Positions 32,552 to 41,501 are shown, counted from the first letter of the stretch. The stretch: 46,115 bases of DNA from Butyrivibrio sp. (GCA_017535785.1 JAFXTN010000018.1:1-46115); one strand, 5' to 3'. A program made the numbers and translations. The notes: a model not told the origin generated them from the sequence alone.

Positions 32552-33475
32552 ATGATCTTATTACAGCAGATGATCGTTCTTTTTATTTTGATGATCGCGG
32601 GAGCAATCTGCAGATCAGCCGGGCTTATGGACGACAAGATCTCGAAAGGGATGTCGGGGCTCGTGATCAATCTGGCAAGTCCGTGTTTTATCGTGACAGC
32701 GGGAATGAACAAGGGAGAGATCGTATCAAACGATCAGCTTATAACCTGTGTCATCTCTGTAATATGCGTATACACTGCGATGATCCTTATCGCAATGGGA
32801 CTTCCTTATGTGCTTAGACTTGAAAAGAGACAGTTTGGTACCTACCGTGCAATGACACTTTTTTCAAATATCGGATTCATGGGATTTCCCATCATATCCG
32901 CGACATACGGAAGCGTAGGACTTTTGTATGCTGCATTTTTTAACTTCGGATTCAATATGCTTTTCTATACATACGGGATCCAGATTGCCAAAAGCGGCTC
33001 GGATGAAAAGGGAGAGCCATATAAGTTTTCTTTTAAGAGTCTTATAAATCCCGGGATCGTGGCCGTTGTTGTGGCACTTACTCTTTATCTTTCACATGTT
33101 CATGTTCCCGAGCCTGTAGCCAATGCGGTTACGTATCTCGGTAATCTTACGGTGCCTCTCAGCATGATGGTCATCGGATATTCACTTGGAGGAACGCAGT
33201 GGAAGACTCTTTTGAAGGAGTATAAGCTTCTTATCTTCACGATCATCAAGCTTATTGTGATCCCTTTGATCGGAATCCCCATCGCCAAATTGTTTATAAG
33301 CGATAGCATTCTTATCGGAGTGATCCAGATCATGATTGCAACTCCCGTAGCCAGCATGTGCGCTATGCTCGCGCAGTACTACGGAGGAGATGAAGAGACC
33401 GCGACCCGTACGATCGCGCTCACAACGCTTCTTTCCGTTGTAACGATCCCGCTGGTGGGCTGGATAGTTCTTTGA
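32552..33475 (+). CDS. AEC family transporter (auxin efflux carrier-like)
   Basis: A 307-aa membrane protein with about ten helices in two five-helix repeats. Family features are the N-terminal MIAGAICRSAGLMDDKISKGMSGLVINLASPC region (MDDKISKGMSGLVINLA), NIGFMGFPI in helix 4 and LAQYYGGDEETA near the C-terminus. Members carry organic anions such as malate or malonate; the substrate here is not known. AAGGAG precedes the ATG. No clear terminator follows. Confidence 0.92.
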   Translation: MILLQQMIVLFILMIAGAICRSAGLMDDKISKGMSGLVINLASPCFIVTAGMNKGEIVSNDQLITCVISVICVYTAMILIAMGLPYVLRLEKRQFGTYRAMTLFSNIGFMGFPIISATYGSVGLLYAAFFNFGFNMLFYTYGIQIAKSGSDEKGEPYKFSFKSLINPGIVAVVVALTLYLSHVHVPEPVANAVTYLGNLTVPLSMMVIGYSLGGTQWKTLLKEYKLLIFTIIKLIVIPLIGIPIAKLFISDSILIGVIQIMIATPVASMCAMLAQYYGGDEETATRTIALTTLLSVVTIPLVGWIVL

Positions 33476-33591
33476 TGTAAAAGATTATCAAAAAAGTTTC
33501 CTATGCTCAACGTTTCGTTGATGGAGACATGTAATATAGTGCCTTAAAATTATAATTAACAGTAGACTGTATAAAGGTATGGAGGTTAATT

Positions 33592-35586
33592 ATGAAGTAT
33601 AAGGCACTTTTCGAGCCCGTCAAGATCGGCAAGCTCGAGATCAAGAACCGCTATGCAATGGCTCCCATGGGACCTCTGGGTCTTGGAGACTGCGAAGGCG
33701 GATGGAATGACAGAGGTATCGACTACTATACCAGAAGAGCAAAAGGTGGTATCGGCCTCATTATCACGGGTGTAACTTTTTCTGATACGGAAGTAGAGAA
33801 GCCTTCTTTCCCCAATACACCCAATTCAACTTACAATCCGGTTCAGTTCGTCAGAACGAGCCGTCAGATGACCGAGCGTGTTCACGCTTACGGTTCCAAG
33901 ATTTTCCTGCAGATGAGCGGTGGTTTCGGACGTGTTACGATCCCTACCAACCTCGGAGAATTCCCTCCTGTTTCTGCATCTGCAATTCCACACAGATGGC
34001 TTGATAAAACATGCAGACCTCTCACGGTAGAAGAGATCCACGGCATAGTCGAGAGCTTTGGTAAGGGCGCTTACAACGCTAAGCGTGCGGGCTTTGACGG
34101 AGTCGAGATCCACGCCGTTCACGAGGGCTATCTTATAGATCAGTTCGCTATCTCATTCTTTAATCACAGAACAGATGAGTACGGCGGATCACTTGAGAAC
34201 AGATTAAGATTTGCAAAAGAGATCCGTGAAGAGATCGCAAAGACCTGCGGTCCCGATTTCCCCGTTGCGCTCAGATTCTCTCTTAAGAGCATGGTAAAAG
34301 ACTTCAGAGAGGGCGCACTTCCCGGAGAAGAATTTGTAGAAAAAGGCCGTGATATCGAAGAAGGTATCGAGGCTGCAAAGCTTCTTGAAAAATATGGTTA
34401 CGACGCACTCGACGTTGACGCCGGAACCTACGATGCATGGTGGTGGAATCATCCCCCGATGTATATGGAAAAGGCTCCCTACAAGGAGTTTGCAAGGATC
34501 ACCAAGGAGAACGTAAACATCCCCGTTATCATGGCAGGCCGTGTCGACAATCCCGATACAGCACTTGAGTGCCTTGAGGGCGGAATCTGCGACATGATCT
34601 CACTTGGTCGCCCCACTCTTGCAGATCCCGACATCGTAAACAAGATAAGAAGAGAAGAGCTTAAGCAGATCCGTCCTTGCATCAGTTGTCAGGAAGGCTG
34701 CATGGGTCGTATCCAGGCATATTCACTTATCAACTGCGCGGTCAATGCTCAGGCAGGAAAAGAGAGACTTAATAAATACAATCCTATAGTTAAGAAGAAA
34801 AAAGTGCTCATAGTCGGCGGCGGTGTAGCAGGCTGCGAGGCTGCGAGAGTACTTGCTGAGCGTGGTCATGAGCCCGTACTTTACGAGGCAACAGGTCGCC
34901 TTGGCGGTAACCTTATCCCCGGCGGAGCTCCTTCCTTCAAGGAAGACGATCTTGCACTTGCTAAGTGGTTTGAGGATGAGCTTAACAGACTTAACGTTGA
35001 AGTACATCTTAATACCAAGGCTTCGGAAAAAGAGATCCTGGATTCTCAGTTTGATGCGGTTATCCTTGCAACAGGCTCTCGTCCCAAGATGTTCTCACTC
35101 GGAGATGATGATAAGGTTTACTCCGCAGAACAGGTACTTCTCGGACAGAAGGATCCCGGAAAAGAAGTTGTCGTTGTAGGTGGCGGTCTTGTAGGATGCG
35201 AGCTTGCACTTGACCTTGCTATGAAGGGCAAGAAAGTTACCATCGTTGAAGCGCTTGATAAGCTCATGGCTATAAACGGACCTCTCTGCTCAGCCAATAA
35301 AGAGATGCTTGAAAAGCTTATCCCTTATAACGGGATCGATGTTGTTACAAGTGCCAAGGTTACTGAGTATAAGAACGGTGTTCTCAAAGCAGATGTCGGA
35401 GCTGAGACCAAAGAGATCAGCGCAGACAGCGTAGTTCTCTGCGTTGGATATTCAAGTGAGAATACTTTATACAATGCTCACAAGAACGATGTTGACGAGA
35501 TCTATCTTCTCGGCGATGCAAGACAGGTTTCAAACATCATGTACGCAATATGGGATGCATTTGAAGTAGCTAATCATATAGATTAA
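33592..35586 (+). CDS. NADH:flavin oxidoreductase / 2,4-dienoyl-CoA reductase family
   Basis: A 664-aa flavo-iron-sulfur enzyme that reduces activated C=C bonds. An Old Yellow Enzyme TIM barrel with FMN covers about 1-360 (KNRYAMAPMGPLG; HEGYLIDQFA; RTDEYGGSLENR). It is followed by a 4Fe-4S motif, Cx2Cx3Cx11C, starting at CISCQEGC near 364. The FAD/NAD domain covers about 400-664 with GGGVAGCEAA and GGGLVGCELAL. It resembles BaiCD and dienoyl-CoA reductases; the substrate is unknown. GGAGG precedes the ATG. The LysR gene starts 1 base after the stop and may control it. Confidence 0.94.
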   Translation: MKYKALFEPVKIGKLEIKNRYAMAPMGPLGLGDCEGGWNDRGIDYYTRRAKGGIGLIITGVTFSDTEVEKPSFPNTPNSTYNPVQFVRTSRQMTERVHAYGSKIFLQMSGGFGRVTIPTNLGEFPPVSASAIPHRWLDKTCRPLTVEEIHGIVESFGKGAYNAKRAGFDGVEIHAVHEGYLIDQFAISFFNHRTDEYGGSLENRLRFAKEIREEIAKTCGPDFPVALRFSLKSMVKDFREGALPGEEFVEKGRDIEEGIEAAKLLEKYGYDALDVDAGTYDAWWWNHPPMYMEKAPYKEFARITKENVNIPVIMAGRVDNPDTALECLEGGICDMISLGRPTLADPDIVNKIRREELKQIRPCISCQEGCMGRIQAYSLINCAVNAQAGKERLNKYNPIVKKKKVLIVGGGVAGCEAARVLAERGHEPVLYEATGRLGGNLIPGGAPSFKEDDLALAKWFEDELNRLNVEVHLNTKASEKEILDSQFDAVILATGSRPKMFSLGDDDKVYSAEQVLLGQKDPGKEVVVVGGGLVGCELALDLAMKGKKVTIVEALDKLMAINGPLCSANKEMLEKLIPYNGIDVVTSAKVTEYKNGVLKADVGAETKEISADSVVLCVGYSSENTLYNAHKNDVDEIYLLGDARQVSNIMYAIWDAFEVANHID

Positions 35587-35587
35587 A

Positions 35588-36451
35588 ATGTATCTTATGA
35601 ACACGAGAAATTTTAAATGCTTTCAAACCGTATATGAGGAGAGGAATCTCCAACTGGCAGCCAGCAAGCTCTTTTTATCACCTCAGGGACTAAGTAAGAT
35701 CATAAAGAGCATGGAAGAGGAGTGCGGGACACCTTTGTTTGTACGTACCAAGGAAGGCTTTATCCCCACGGAATGCGGAAAGCTCTTTTACGAAAAGTCC
35801 AAATGTATCATGCGGGACATCAATGATCTGTTTACTTCCATTGAAGCCGTCAGCGATAAGGAAATGCGATTCAAAGTCGGATTTGCTGCGGGAACGATCA
35901 GAGCGATCGATATTCCCAAGGTAAAAAAGTTCATGGAAACCAACACCGAGATCCTCGCAAGCTGGTACGAGCAGGAGAATAAGGCTGTTTTAAAGCAACT
36001 CTTAAATGATGAGATAAGCTTTGCTTTTCTTGTCGGAGCGCCGAATGCGGGCAATGTTGTCGCTGAGCCTGTAAAGTCCGTCGATATGGTCATCTACGTC
36101 CACAAGGATCACAGATTCTGGGACAAAAAAGAAGTCGATATCGGTGACATTAAAGAAGAGCCCATCATATCCATGAATGAGAAGCATCACATATATCACG
36201 ATGTGATAGGTGCATGTCGTATGAATGGATTTATGCCCAATATCGTTGCGAAAGTTGGAGAGGGTGAATCGATCTATCAGCTTGTTAAGAACAGGATCGG
36301 GATAGGTATTTCGCCCAGATTTTTCCCGGACACCAAGGATGTGAGAGCGGTATCGATAAAGGATGCCTACACCTGGGATGTCTACGGAGTGTACAGAACG
36401 GATTCCGCTGACGCGGCTTTGGCAAAAAGATTTCTCGAATACGTTAAATGA
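35588..36451 (+). CDS. LysR-family transcriptional regulator
   Basis: A 287-aa regulator. The winged HTH is at about 5-65 (FKCFQTVYEERNLQLAASKLFLSPQGLSKIIKSMEEE, with LAASKLFLSPQGLSK as the recognition part), and the effector domain follows from about 90 to the end. The start lies 1 base after the oxidoreductase stop, with a second in-frame ATG at 35597. It is in the same orientation as its likely target, not divergent as LysR genes usually are. The effector is unknown. Confidence 0.92.
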   Translation: MYLMNTRNFKCFQTVYEERNLQLAASKLFLSPQGLSKIIKSMEEECGTPLFVRTKEGFIPTECGKLFYEKSKCIMRDINDLFTSIEAVSDKEMRFKVGFAAGTIRAIDIPKVKKFMETNTEILASWYEQENKAVLKQLLNDEISFAFLVGAPNAGNVVAEPVKSVDMVIYVHKDHRFWDKKEVDIGDIKEEPIISMNEKHHIYHDVIGACRMNGFMPNIVAKVGEGESIYQLVKNRIGIGISPRFFPDTKDVRAVSIKDAYTWDVYGVYRTDSADAALAKRFLEYVK

Positions 36452-36469
36452 TAATTGAATTAAGAATAT

Positions 36470-36514
36470 AAAAAGACAGAACCCACCTCCCTAAGCGTAA
36501 GGAAGTGGGTTCTG
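36470..36514 (-). terminator. Terminator of FadR-type gene (minus strand)
   Basis: CAGAACCCACCTCC (36477-36490) pairs with GGAAGTGGGTTCTG (36501-36514) with one mismatch. The run of A at 36470-36473 gives a T tail on the minus strand. Confidence 0.75.
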
Positions 36515-36574
36515 TTCGTGTGACGTGGGGACATCACACGAGGTGGGGGTATAAGGAAATAACATGTTGCCATG

Positions 36575-37264
36575 CTATTTTTCAAAATAACTGTAGTTCT
36601 GTCTGATATGCTCGTGCATGAGCTGCTCAGCCAGATCTGCATCCTTTGCCTTCATGGCATCTATGATACGGCGATGGAATTTAAGAGCCGGATCATATTT
36701 CATCTTCTCTATTACAGAATTCATGGACTCTGTAAGTACGTTCAAAAGTATCTCATAAGCCTTGATGATCATCGGGTTGCCTGTCATATTTACGAGCTTC
36801 ATATGGAACTTAAGATCGTAATTGGAAAAAGCTTCCTTGTCGTCATCCTTGGCTGCCTTTTTCATCTTGGTCAAAATATCTTCAAGCAGCTCAATACTCT
36901 TATCGTCTGCAAGAGTAGTAGCGAGTCTTACGCTCTCAGAATCTATCATCTCACGAAACTGAAATACATGATTGTAAGAAGGACTTCCGATGTACATGAG
37001 CGGAATAAGCTCATTGAGTGAATCCTCCGGGCTGAACTCTCTTACGTAAGAGCCGGATCCCGTACGTGTCTCTATAAGTCCCAGAGCTTTAAGCTTCTGC
37101 ATCGACTGACGGATAGTCATGCGGCTAACTCCGAAAGCTGTCGATAACTCGTTCTCGGAAGGTAGCTTGTCGCCGGGACGCCAAGTTCCCTCGATAAGGA
37201 GATTCTGCATCTGCTCAAAGACCTGCTCGACGGCATTTATCTTCTGAATAGGATTAATGTTCAT
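36575..37264 (-). CDS. FadR/GntR-family transcriptional repressor
   Basis: A 229-aa regulator with an N-terminal winged helix (about 10-75; GDKLPSENELSTAFGVSRMTIRQSMQKL, core SENELSTAFGVSRMTIRQSM) and a C-terminal all-helical FCD domain (about 90-225) with Asp/His metal-ligand candidates (FHMKLVNMTGNP; FHRRIIDAMKAKDAD). The ATG at 37264 is used; an in-frame GTG at 37270 is possible. It is divergent from the transketolase/glycerate operon. Identical-core operators lie at both promoters, so autoregulation and control of that operon are well supported by sequence. The ligand is probably a sugar acid or similar (inference). Confidence 0.93.
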   Translation of the reverse strand: MNINPIQKINAVEQVFEQMQNLLIEGTWRPGDKLPSENELSTAFGVSRMTIRQSMQKLKALGLIETRTGSGSYVREFSPEDSLNELIPLMYIGSPSYNHVFQFREMIDSESVRLATTLADDKSIELLEDILTKMKKAAKDDDKEAFSNYDLKFHMKLVNMTGNPMIIKAYEILLNVLTESMNSVIEKMKYDPALKFHRRIIDAMKAKDADLAEQLMHEHIRQNYSYFEK

Positions 37265-37308
37265 AGGCACCTTTCCTCTTTATGGAAAATAAGCGATTTG
37301 TAAATCAG

Positions 37309-37327
37309 ATAGTTGTATAACAACTAT
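37309..37327. promoter_or_regulatory. FadR-type operator at the repressor's own promoter
   Basis: ATAGTTGT-ATA-ACAACTAT is a perfect 19-bp palindrome with the FadR-family pattern TxGTxxxACxA. It lies just downstream of the minus-strand -10, over the start of transcription. Confidence 0.85.
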
Positions 37328-37337
37328 ATTGTTTTTT

Positions 37338-37366
37338 ATTATAGTCACCTCTTTTTATTCTGTCAA
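37338..37366 (-). promoter_or_regulatory. Consensus promoter of FadR-type gene
   Basis: On the minus strand: TTGACA (complement of 37361-37366), exactly 17 bases, TATAAT (complement of 37338-37343). A fully consensus sigma-A promoter, as expected for a strongly repressed regulator. Confidence 0.9.
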
Positions 37367-37430
37367 AGGGATTTTGGGATTTGTTGATACTGCACAAAAT
37401 AGCGGATAAAAGCAAGTGCATTTTGATCAC

Positions 37431-37460
37431 TTGACTATTTTGAGGTTGGAAAGTTATAAT
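37431..37460 (+). promoter_or_regulatory. Promoter of transketolase-glycerate operon
   Basis: TTGACT (37431-37436), 18 bases, TATAAT (37455-37460). The start of transcription should fall within or next to the operator at 37470-37480. Confidence 0.85.
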
Positions 37461-37469
37461 GCAGTTAAC

Positions 37470-37480
37470 CTGTTATACAG
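37470..37480. promoter_or_regulatory. Second FadR-type operator, operon side
   Basis: CTGTTATACAG. Its core TGTTATACA is the exact reverse complement of TGTATAACA in the 37309-37327 site. It sits about 10 bases after the -10, a blocking position. Confidence 0.8.
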
Positions 37481-37553
37481 CTTACAGATTTTAAAACGAG
37501 CTCTTTTAACAGGGAAAGTATTAACTGCCTAGAATTATTGGAGGATAAAAGAA

Positions 37554-38375
37554 ATGGCTCATAGTGAAGAACTTATTCAATCACTTAAAGAAAAAGGGCA
37601 ACAGCTCAGACGCGACTGTATCAAGTGTATCGGCGTTGGTGTAGCCGGACACGTTGGCGGAAGCTGCTCAAGTGCAGACCTTGTATCGGCACTTTATTTC
37701 CACAAGATGAAAGTGGATCCCAAGAATCCCGATTGGGATGAAAGAGATTATTTCCTTCTTTCAAAGGGACATGTAGCGATCCTGCAGTACGCAGCGCTTG
37801 CGGAGAAAGGTTTTTTCCCCGTTGAGGATCTGCCTCGTTGCAAGGAGATCGGATTCTATCTTCAGGGACATCCGCACCTTGGTATTCCCGGAATTGAAGC
37901 AGGAACAGGATCACTCGGACAGGGACTTTCACTCGGATCAGGTATCGCATTGGGACTTAAGCTTGATAGAAAGCCCAACAGAGTATACGTACTAGTTGGC
38001 GACGGTGAGACCGATGAGGGTCAGATCTGGGAAGCAGCAATGTCATCAAGTGCCAAGAATCTCGGAAATCTTTGCGCGATCATAGATAACAACGGGCTTC
38101 AGGCAACAGGCGCGATCAAGGACAGACTTCCCAATGAGCCTATAGCAGATAAGTGGAGAGCATTCGGCTGGAATGTAATTGAGATAGACGGACATGACTA
38201 TGAAGAGATACTTACAGCTCTTGATGATGCAGAGAAGTGTGCTGACAAGCCCACAGCTATCGTTGCACACACTGTTAAGGGTAAGGGTATCAGCTTTGCT
38301 GAGAACCAGGCCGGATATCACAACAGAGCACTTACACAGGATGAATATGATATAGCAATGGAAGAGCTTGCTTAA
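37554..38375 (+). CDS. Transketolase, N-terminal subunit
   Basis: A 273-aa thiamine-diphosphate-binding half of a split transketolase. GHVGGSCSSADLVSALYF opens the family, LSKGHVAILQYAAL contains the conserved His, and GDGETDEGQIWEA ... DNNGLQ is the TPP/metal-binding motif. It moves a two-carbon ketol unit between sugars with the C-terminal subunit encoded 23 bases downstream. The ribosome site is TTGGAGG. It is the first gene of the FadR-controlled operon, so it is probably a dedicated catabolic enzyme rather than the housekeeping transketolase. Confidence 0.95.
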   Translation: MAHSEELIQSLKEKGQQLRRDCIKCIGVGVAGHVGGSCSSADLVSALYFHKMKVDPKNPDWDERDYFLLSKGHVAILQYAALAEKGFFPVEDLPRCKEIGFYLQGHPHLGIPGIEAGTGSLGQGLSLGSGIALGLKLDRKPNRVYVLVGDGETDEGQIWEAAMSSSAKNLGNLCAIIDNNGLQATGAIKDRLPNEPIADKWRAFGWNVIEIDGHDYEEILTALDDAEKCADKPTAIVAHTVKGKGISFAENQAGYHNRALTQDEYDIAMEELA

Positions 38376-38398
38376 GATTGATAAAGGAGAAAAGTATC

Positions 38399-39337
38399 AT
38401 GGCTGAAACAAATCAGAGAACCGCTTATGGCCAGACGCTTGTTGAGCTCTGCCATAAAAATAAAGACATAGTAGTACTTGATGCAGATCTTGGCGCATCA
38501 ACAATGGGTAAGATGGTTGAAATGGACCCTGAGATCGCCGAGCAGCATATAGAGATGGGTATCGCGGAAGCGAATATGATCTCAACCGCAGGTGGACTTG
38601 CAAGAGCAGGAAAAATCCCTTTCTGCAGCTCATTTGCAGTATTTGCGGGAGGAAGAGCTTTCGATCAGATAAGACAGTCAATTGCGATCGGTAAACTCAA
38701 TGTAAAGATCTGCGGATCAAGCGCAGGATGTTCGGATTTCGGCGACGGTGCAACACACCAGTCTGTCGATGACATCGCATACATGCGTGTTATCCCCAAC
38801 ATGAACGTATTCGTTCCCGCAGATGCAAACGAGACTGTAGCTGTAGTTAAGTACATGGCTGAGCATGAAGGTCCCATGTATCTTCGTGTAAACCGTAATC
38901 CTTACGACAACGTGACCGAAGAGAACGCAAAGTTCGTACCCGGTGAGCCTGTCGTATTAAAGGAAGGTACCGACGTTGCTGTATTTGCATGCGGCGTTAT
39001 GGTAACAAAGGCTTTAGAAGCTGCAAAGGCTCTCGAAGGCAAGATCTCTGTAAAGGTAGTAAATGTTTGCTCTATCAAGCCTCTTTACAGAGAGAGCGTT
39101 GTGAAGATCGCAAACAGCGTAAAGGGTGTGGTCACAGCTGAGGAGCACAGCATCATCGGCGGACTCGGCGGTGCGATCGCTGAGGCACTTCGCCTTGAGA
39201 AGAAGCCGATCGAGTTTGTAGGAATCCGGGACAGATTCGGAGCTTCAGCTCACAACTATGATGATATCCTTGATTATCTCGGACTTACTACAGAAAGCAT
39301 CGTAAAGGCTGTAGAAGAGATCAATTCTAAGGCATAA
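38399..39337 (+). CDS. Transketolase, C-terminal subunit
   Basis: A 312-aa partner subunit with the pyrimidine-binding domain (about 5-170; GIAEANMISTAGGLARAGKIPF with the catalytic Glu of IEMGIAEAN) and the C-terminal domain (about 185-310; VTAEEHSIIGGLGGAIAEAL). The start at 38399 has AAAGGAG 8-9 bases upstream; a TTG at 38378 lies before that site and is rejected. Both halves together equal a full transketolase of about 585 aa, slightly shorter than the usual 650, as is normal for split forms. Confidence 0.95.
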   Translation: MAETNQRTAYGQTLVELCHKNKDIVVLDADLGASTMGKMVEMDPEIAEQHIEMGIAEANMISTAGGLARAGKIPFCSSFAVFAGGRAFDQIRQSIAIGKLNVKICGSSAGCSDFGDGATHQSVDDIAYMRVIPNMNVFVPADANETVAVVKYMAEHEGPMYLRVNRNPYDNVTEENAKFVPGEPVVLKEGTDVAVFACGVMVTKALEAAKALEGKISVKVVNVCSIKPLYRESVVKIANSVKGVVTAEEHSIIGGLGGAIAEALRLEKKPIEFVGIRDRFGASAHNYDDILDYLGLTTESIVKAVEEINSKA

Positions 39338-39412
39338 TTAAATTATAGGAATTAATAACAGAGAACATTTACCAACTAATACAATACATACAAACAGAAA
39401 GGAAGTTATAAT

Positions 39413-40309
39413 ATGAAAGTAGGATTTGTCGGACTTGGTATCATGGGACGCCCCATGTGTAAGAACCTTCTTAAGGCAGGATATGAAGTAACAGCATACG
39501 ACCCTTTTGCAAAGGAAGCGCTTGATGATGTCGTAGCATGCGGCGCAACAAGAGGAGAGAGCAATGCTGATGTTGCTTCTAAGAGTGATGTTGTTATCAC
39601 AATGGTTCCCAATTCACCTCATGTTAGAGAAGCTATCTTTGGTGAGGGAGGTATCGCAGAAGGCGCTAAGGCAGGTCTTGATATCATCGATATGAGTTCT
39701 ATCGCTCCGCTTCAGTCAAAAGATATTGCTGCAAAGTGTGCGGAAAAAGGCATCAATATGATGGATGCTCCTGTTTCAGGCGGAGAGCCCAAGGCTATCG
39801 ACGGAACACTTTCCATCATGTGCGGTGGCCCCAAGGCTATGTTTGATAAGTACACAGAGCTCCTCGGAGTAATGGGCGGTTCTGTAGTTCACTGCGGAGA
39901 TATCAACGGAGCGGGAAACACGACAAAGCTTGCAAACCAGGTCATAGTCGCTGTAAATATCGCTGCTTGCGCTGAGGCTTTCGAGCTTGCGACAATGGCA
40001 GGAGTAGATCCCGAGAAGGTATTTGCTGCAATAAGAGGCGGTCTTGCAGGCTCAACTGTAATGGATGCTAAGGTTCCCATGATGCTTGACGGTAACTTCA
40101 AGCCCGGCTTCAGGATCGACCTTCACATCAAGGATCTTAACAACGCACTTGATACAGGGCACGGTGTAGGAACACCTATGATCCTTACAAGCGCAGTTCA
40201 GGAGATGCTTCAGTGGCTTCACAACAATGATTGCGGAAGCGACGATCACAGTGCTATCCTTAAGTATTATGAGAAGATTTCCGGAACAGAGATGAGGAAA
40301 TTAAAATAA
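39413..40309 (+). CDS. Tartronate-semialdehyde reductase-like (beta-hydroxyacid dehydrogenase)
   Basis: A 298-aa NAD(P)-dependent beta-hydroxyacid dehydrogenase, best described as 2-hydroxy-3-oxopropionate reductase, which makes D-glycerate. The Rossmann start is GFVGLGIMGRPM, the substrate motif is DAPVSGGEPKAIDGTLSIM, and the catalytic Lys lies in GNTTKLANQ near residue 170. The C-terminal KDLNNALDTGH segment is typical of GarR/GlxR. The glycerate kinase gene downstream supports this substrate over 3-hydroxyisobutyrate. AGGAAG precedes the ATG. Confidence 0.9.
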   Translation: MKVGFVGLGIMGRPMCKNLLKAGYEVTAYDPFAKEALDDVVACGATRGESNADVASKSDVVITMVPNSPHVREAIFGEGGIAEGAKAGLDIIDMSSIAPLQSKDIAAKCAEKGINMMDAPVSGGEPKAIDGTLSIMCGGPKAMFDKYTELLGVMGGSVVHCGDINGAGNTTKLANQVIVAVNIAACAEAFELATMAGVDPEKVFAAIRGGLAGSTVMDAKVPMMLDGNFKPGFRIDLHIKDLNNALDTGHGVGTPMILTSAVQEMLQWLHNNDCGSDDHSAILKYYEKISGTEMRKLK

Positions 40310-40330
40310 GTATATTTGGAGAGTGTTCTT

Positions 40331-41485
40331 ATGAAGATATTATTTGCTTCGGACTCCTTCAAAGGAAGCTTGTCCAGTGAGCAGACAATAGGACTTCTTA
40401 CCAAGGCGGCATTCGAGGTTTTCGGAGAATGTGAAAGGATCGGAGTACCGGTTGCCGACGGCGGTGAAGGTACTGTAGATGCGGTTGTAAAAGCCGAGAA
40501 CGGAGAATTTATAAGCTGCACGGTTCAGGGACCTTTAATGCAAGAGGTGGAAGCGCGATACGGTATATTCGACGGTGACAGAGCTATCATTGAGATGTCT
40601 GCTGCTTCGGGTCTTACACTTGTACCCGAGAGAAGAAAGAATCCGATGAATACAACTACATTCGGAACCGGAGAACTTATCCTCGATGCGATAAACCGCG
40701 GCTACAGAAATCTTACGATAGCTATCGGAGGATCTGCCACAAACGATGGAGGAATGGGATGCTTACGAGCTCTCGGTGTTCGCTTTCTTGATAAGGCAGG
40801 ACATGAACTCAAAGGTTTTGGAAGAGACCTCGTTAACGTAAGAGACATTGATATATCGGCCATGGATCCGAGAGTCAAGGAATGCGACATCATGGTCATG
40901 TGCGACGTCAACAATCCGCTCTGCGGAAAAGACGGTGCGACTTGGACCTTCGGAGCGCAAAAGGGTGCGACACCGGAGATCCAAGAGCAGCTCGAAAAGG
41001 GTATGTGCAACTACCGCGATGTCATAAAGAGATGCTTTGGCGTTGACTGTGACACCATAAAGGGCGCGGGAGCTGCAGGCGGACTGGGCGCAGCACTCTC
41101 GGTATTCTTAAGAGGTAATATGAAGCCCGGAATAGAGGCCGTGCTTGATCTTATCAACTTTGACGAGAGACTTAAGGGTGTCGATTTTGTAGTCACCGGA
41201 GAAGGAAGGACCGACTGGCAGAGCTGCTTCGGAAAAGTAATGCAGGGTGTCGGACTCAGAGCCAAGGCCAAAGGAATTCCTGTATTCGGACTTTGCGGAT
41301 CACTTGGAAAAGATGCACTTGATATATGTGATTACGGAATAGCGTCTTTAATAACTACTGTAAATTCACCTATGGCGATCGAAGATGCCATGGGCAATGC
41401 AGAGGCATTATATTATGAAGGCGCGATCAGATTGTTCCGCTTTATAAAGGCGGGAATAGAAATCGGAAGAAAAACGTCCACTTGA
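40331..41485 (+). CDS. Glycerate kinase
   Basis: Phosphorylates glycerate, most likely to 2-phosphoglycerate as for the GarK/GlxK family (PF02595). It has 384 aa. The start at 40331 follows TTTGGAGAG; an in-frame TTG at 40316 overlaps that site and is rejected. Family motifs are FASDSFKGSLSS, VPVADGGEGTVDA, GGSATNDGGMG and VTGEGRTDWQS. It is the last gene of the FadR-controlled operon and feeds glycerate made by the preceding reductase into glycolysis. Its stop codon lies in the loop of the terminator hairpin. Confidence 0.95.
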   Translation: MKILFASDSFKGSLSSEQTIGLLTKAAFEVFGECERIGVPVADGGEGTVDAVVKAENGEFISCTVQGPLMQEVEARYGIFDGDRAIIEMSAASGLTLVPERRKNPMNTTTFGTGELILDAINRGYRNLTIAIGGSATNDGGMGCLRALGVRFLDKAGHELKGFGRDLVNVRDIDISAMDPRVKECDIMVMCDVNNPLCGKDGATWTFGAQKGATPEIQEQLEKGMCNYRDVIKRCFGVDCDTIKGAGAAGGLGAALSVFLRGNMKPGIEAVLDLINFDERLKGVDFVVTGEGRTDWQSCFGKVMQGVGLRAKAKGIPVFGLCGSLGKDALDICDYGIASLITTVNSPMAIEDAMGNAEALYYEGAIRLFRFIKAGIEIGRKTST

Positions 41486-41501
41486 TAGTGGGCGTTTTTT
41501 T
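41470..41501 (+). terminator. Terminator with glycerate kinase stop codon in the loop
   Basis: AAAAACG-T-CCACT (41470-41482) pairs with AGTGG-G-CG (41487-41494) followed by seven Ts. The 4-base loop contains the TGA stop (41483-41485). Confidence 0.9.
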
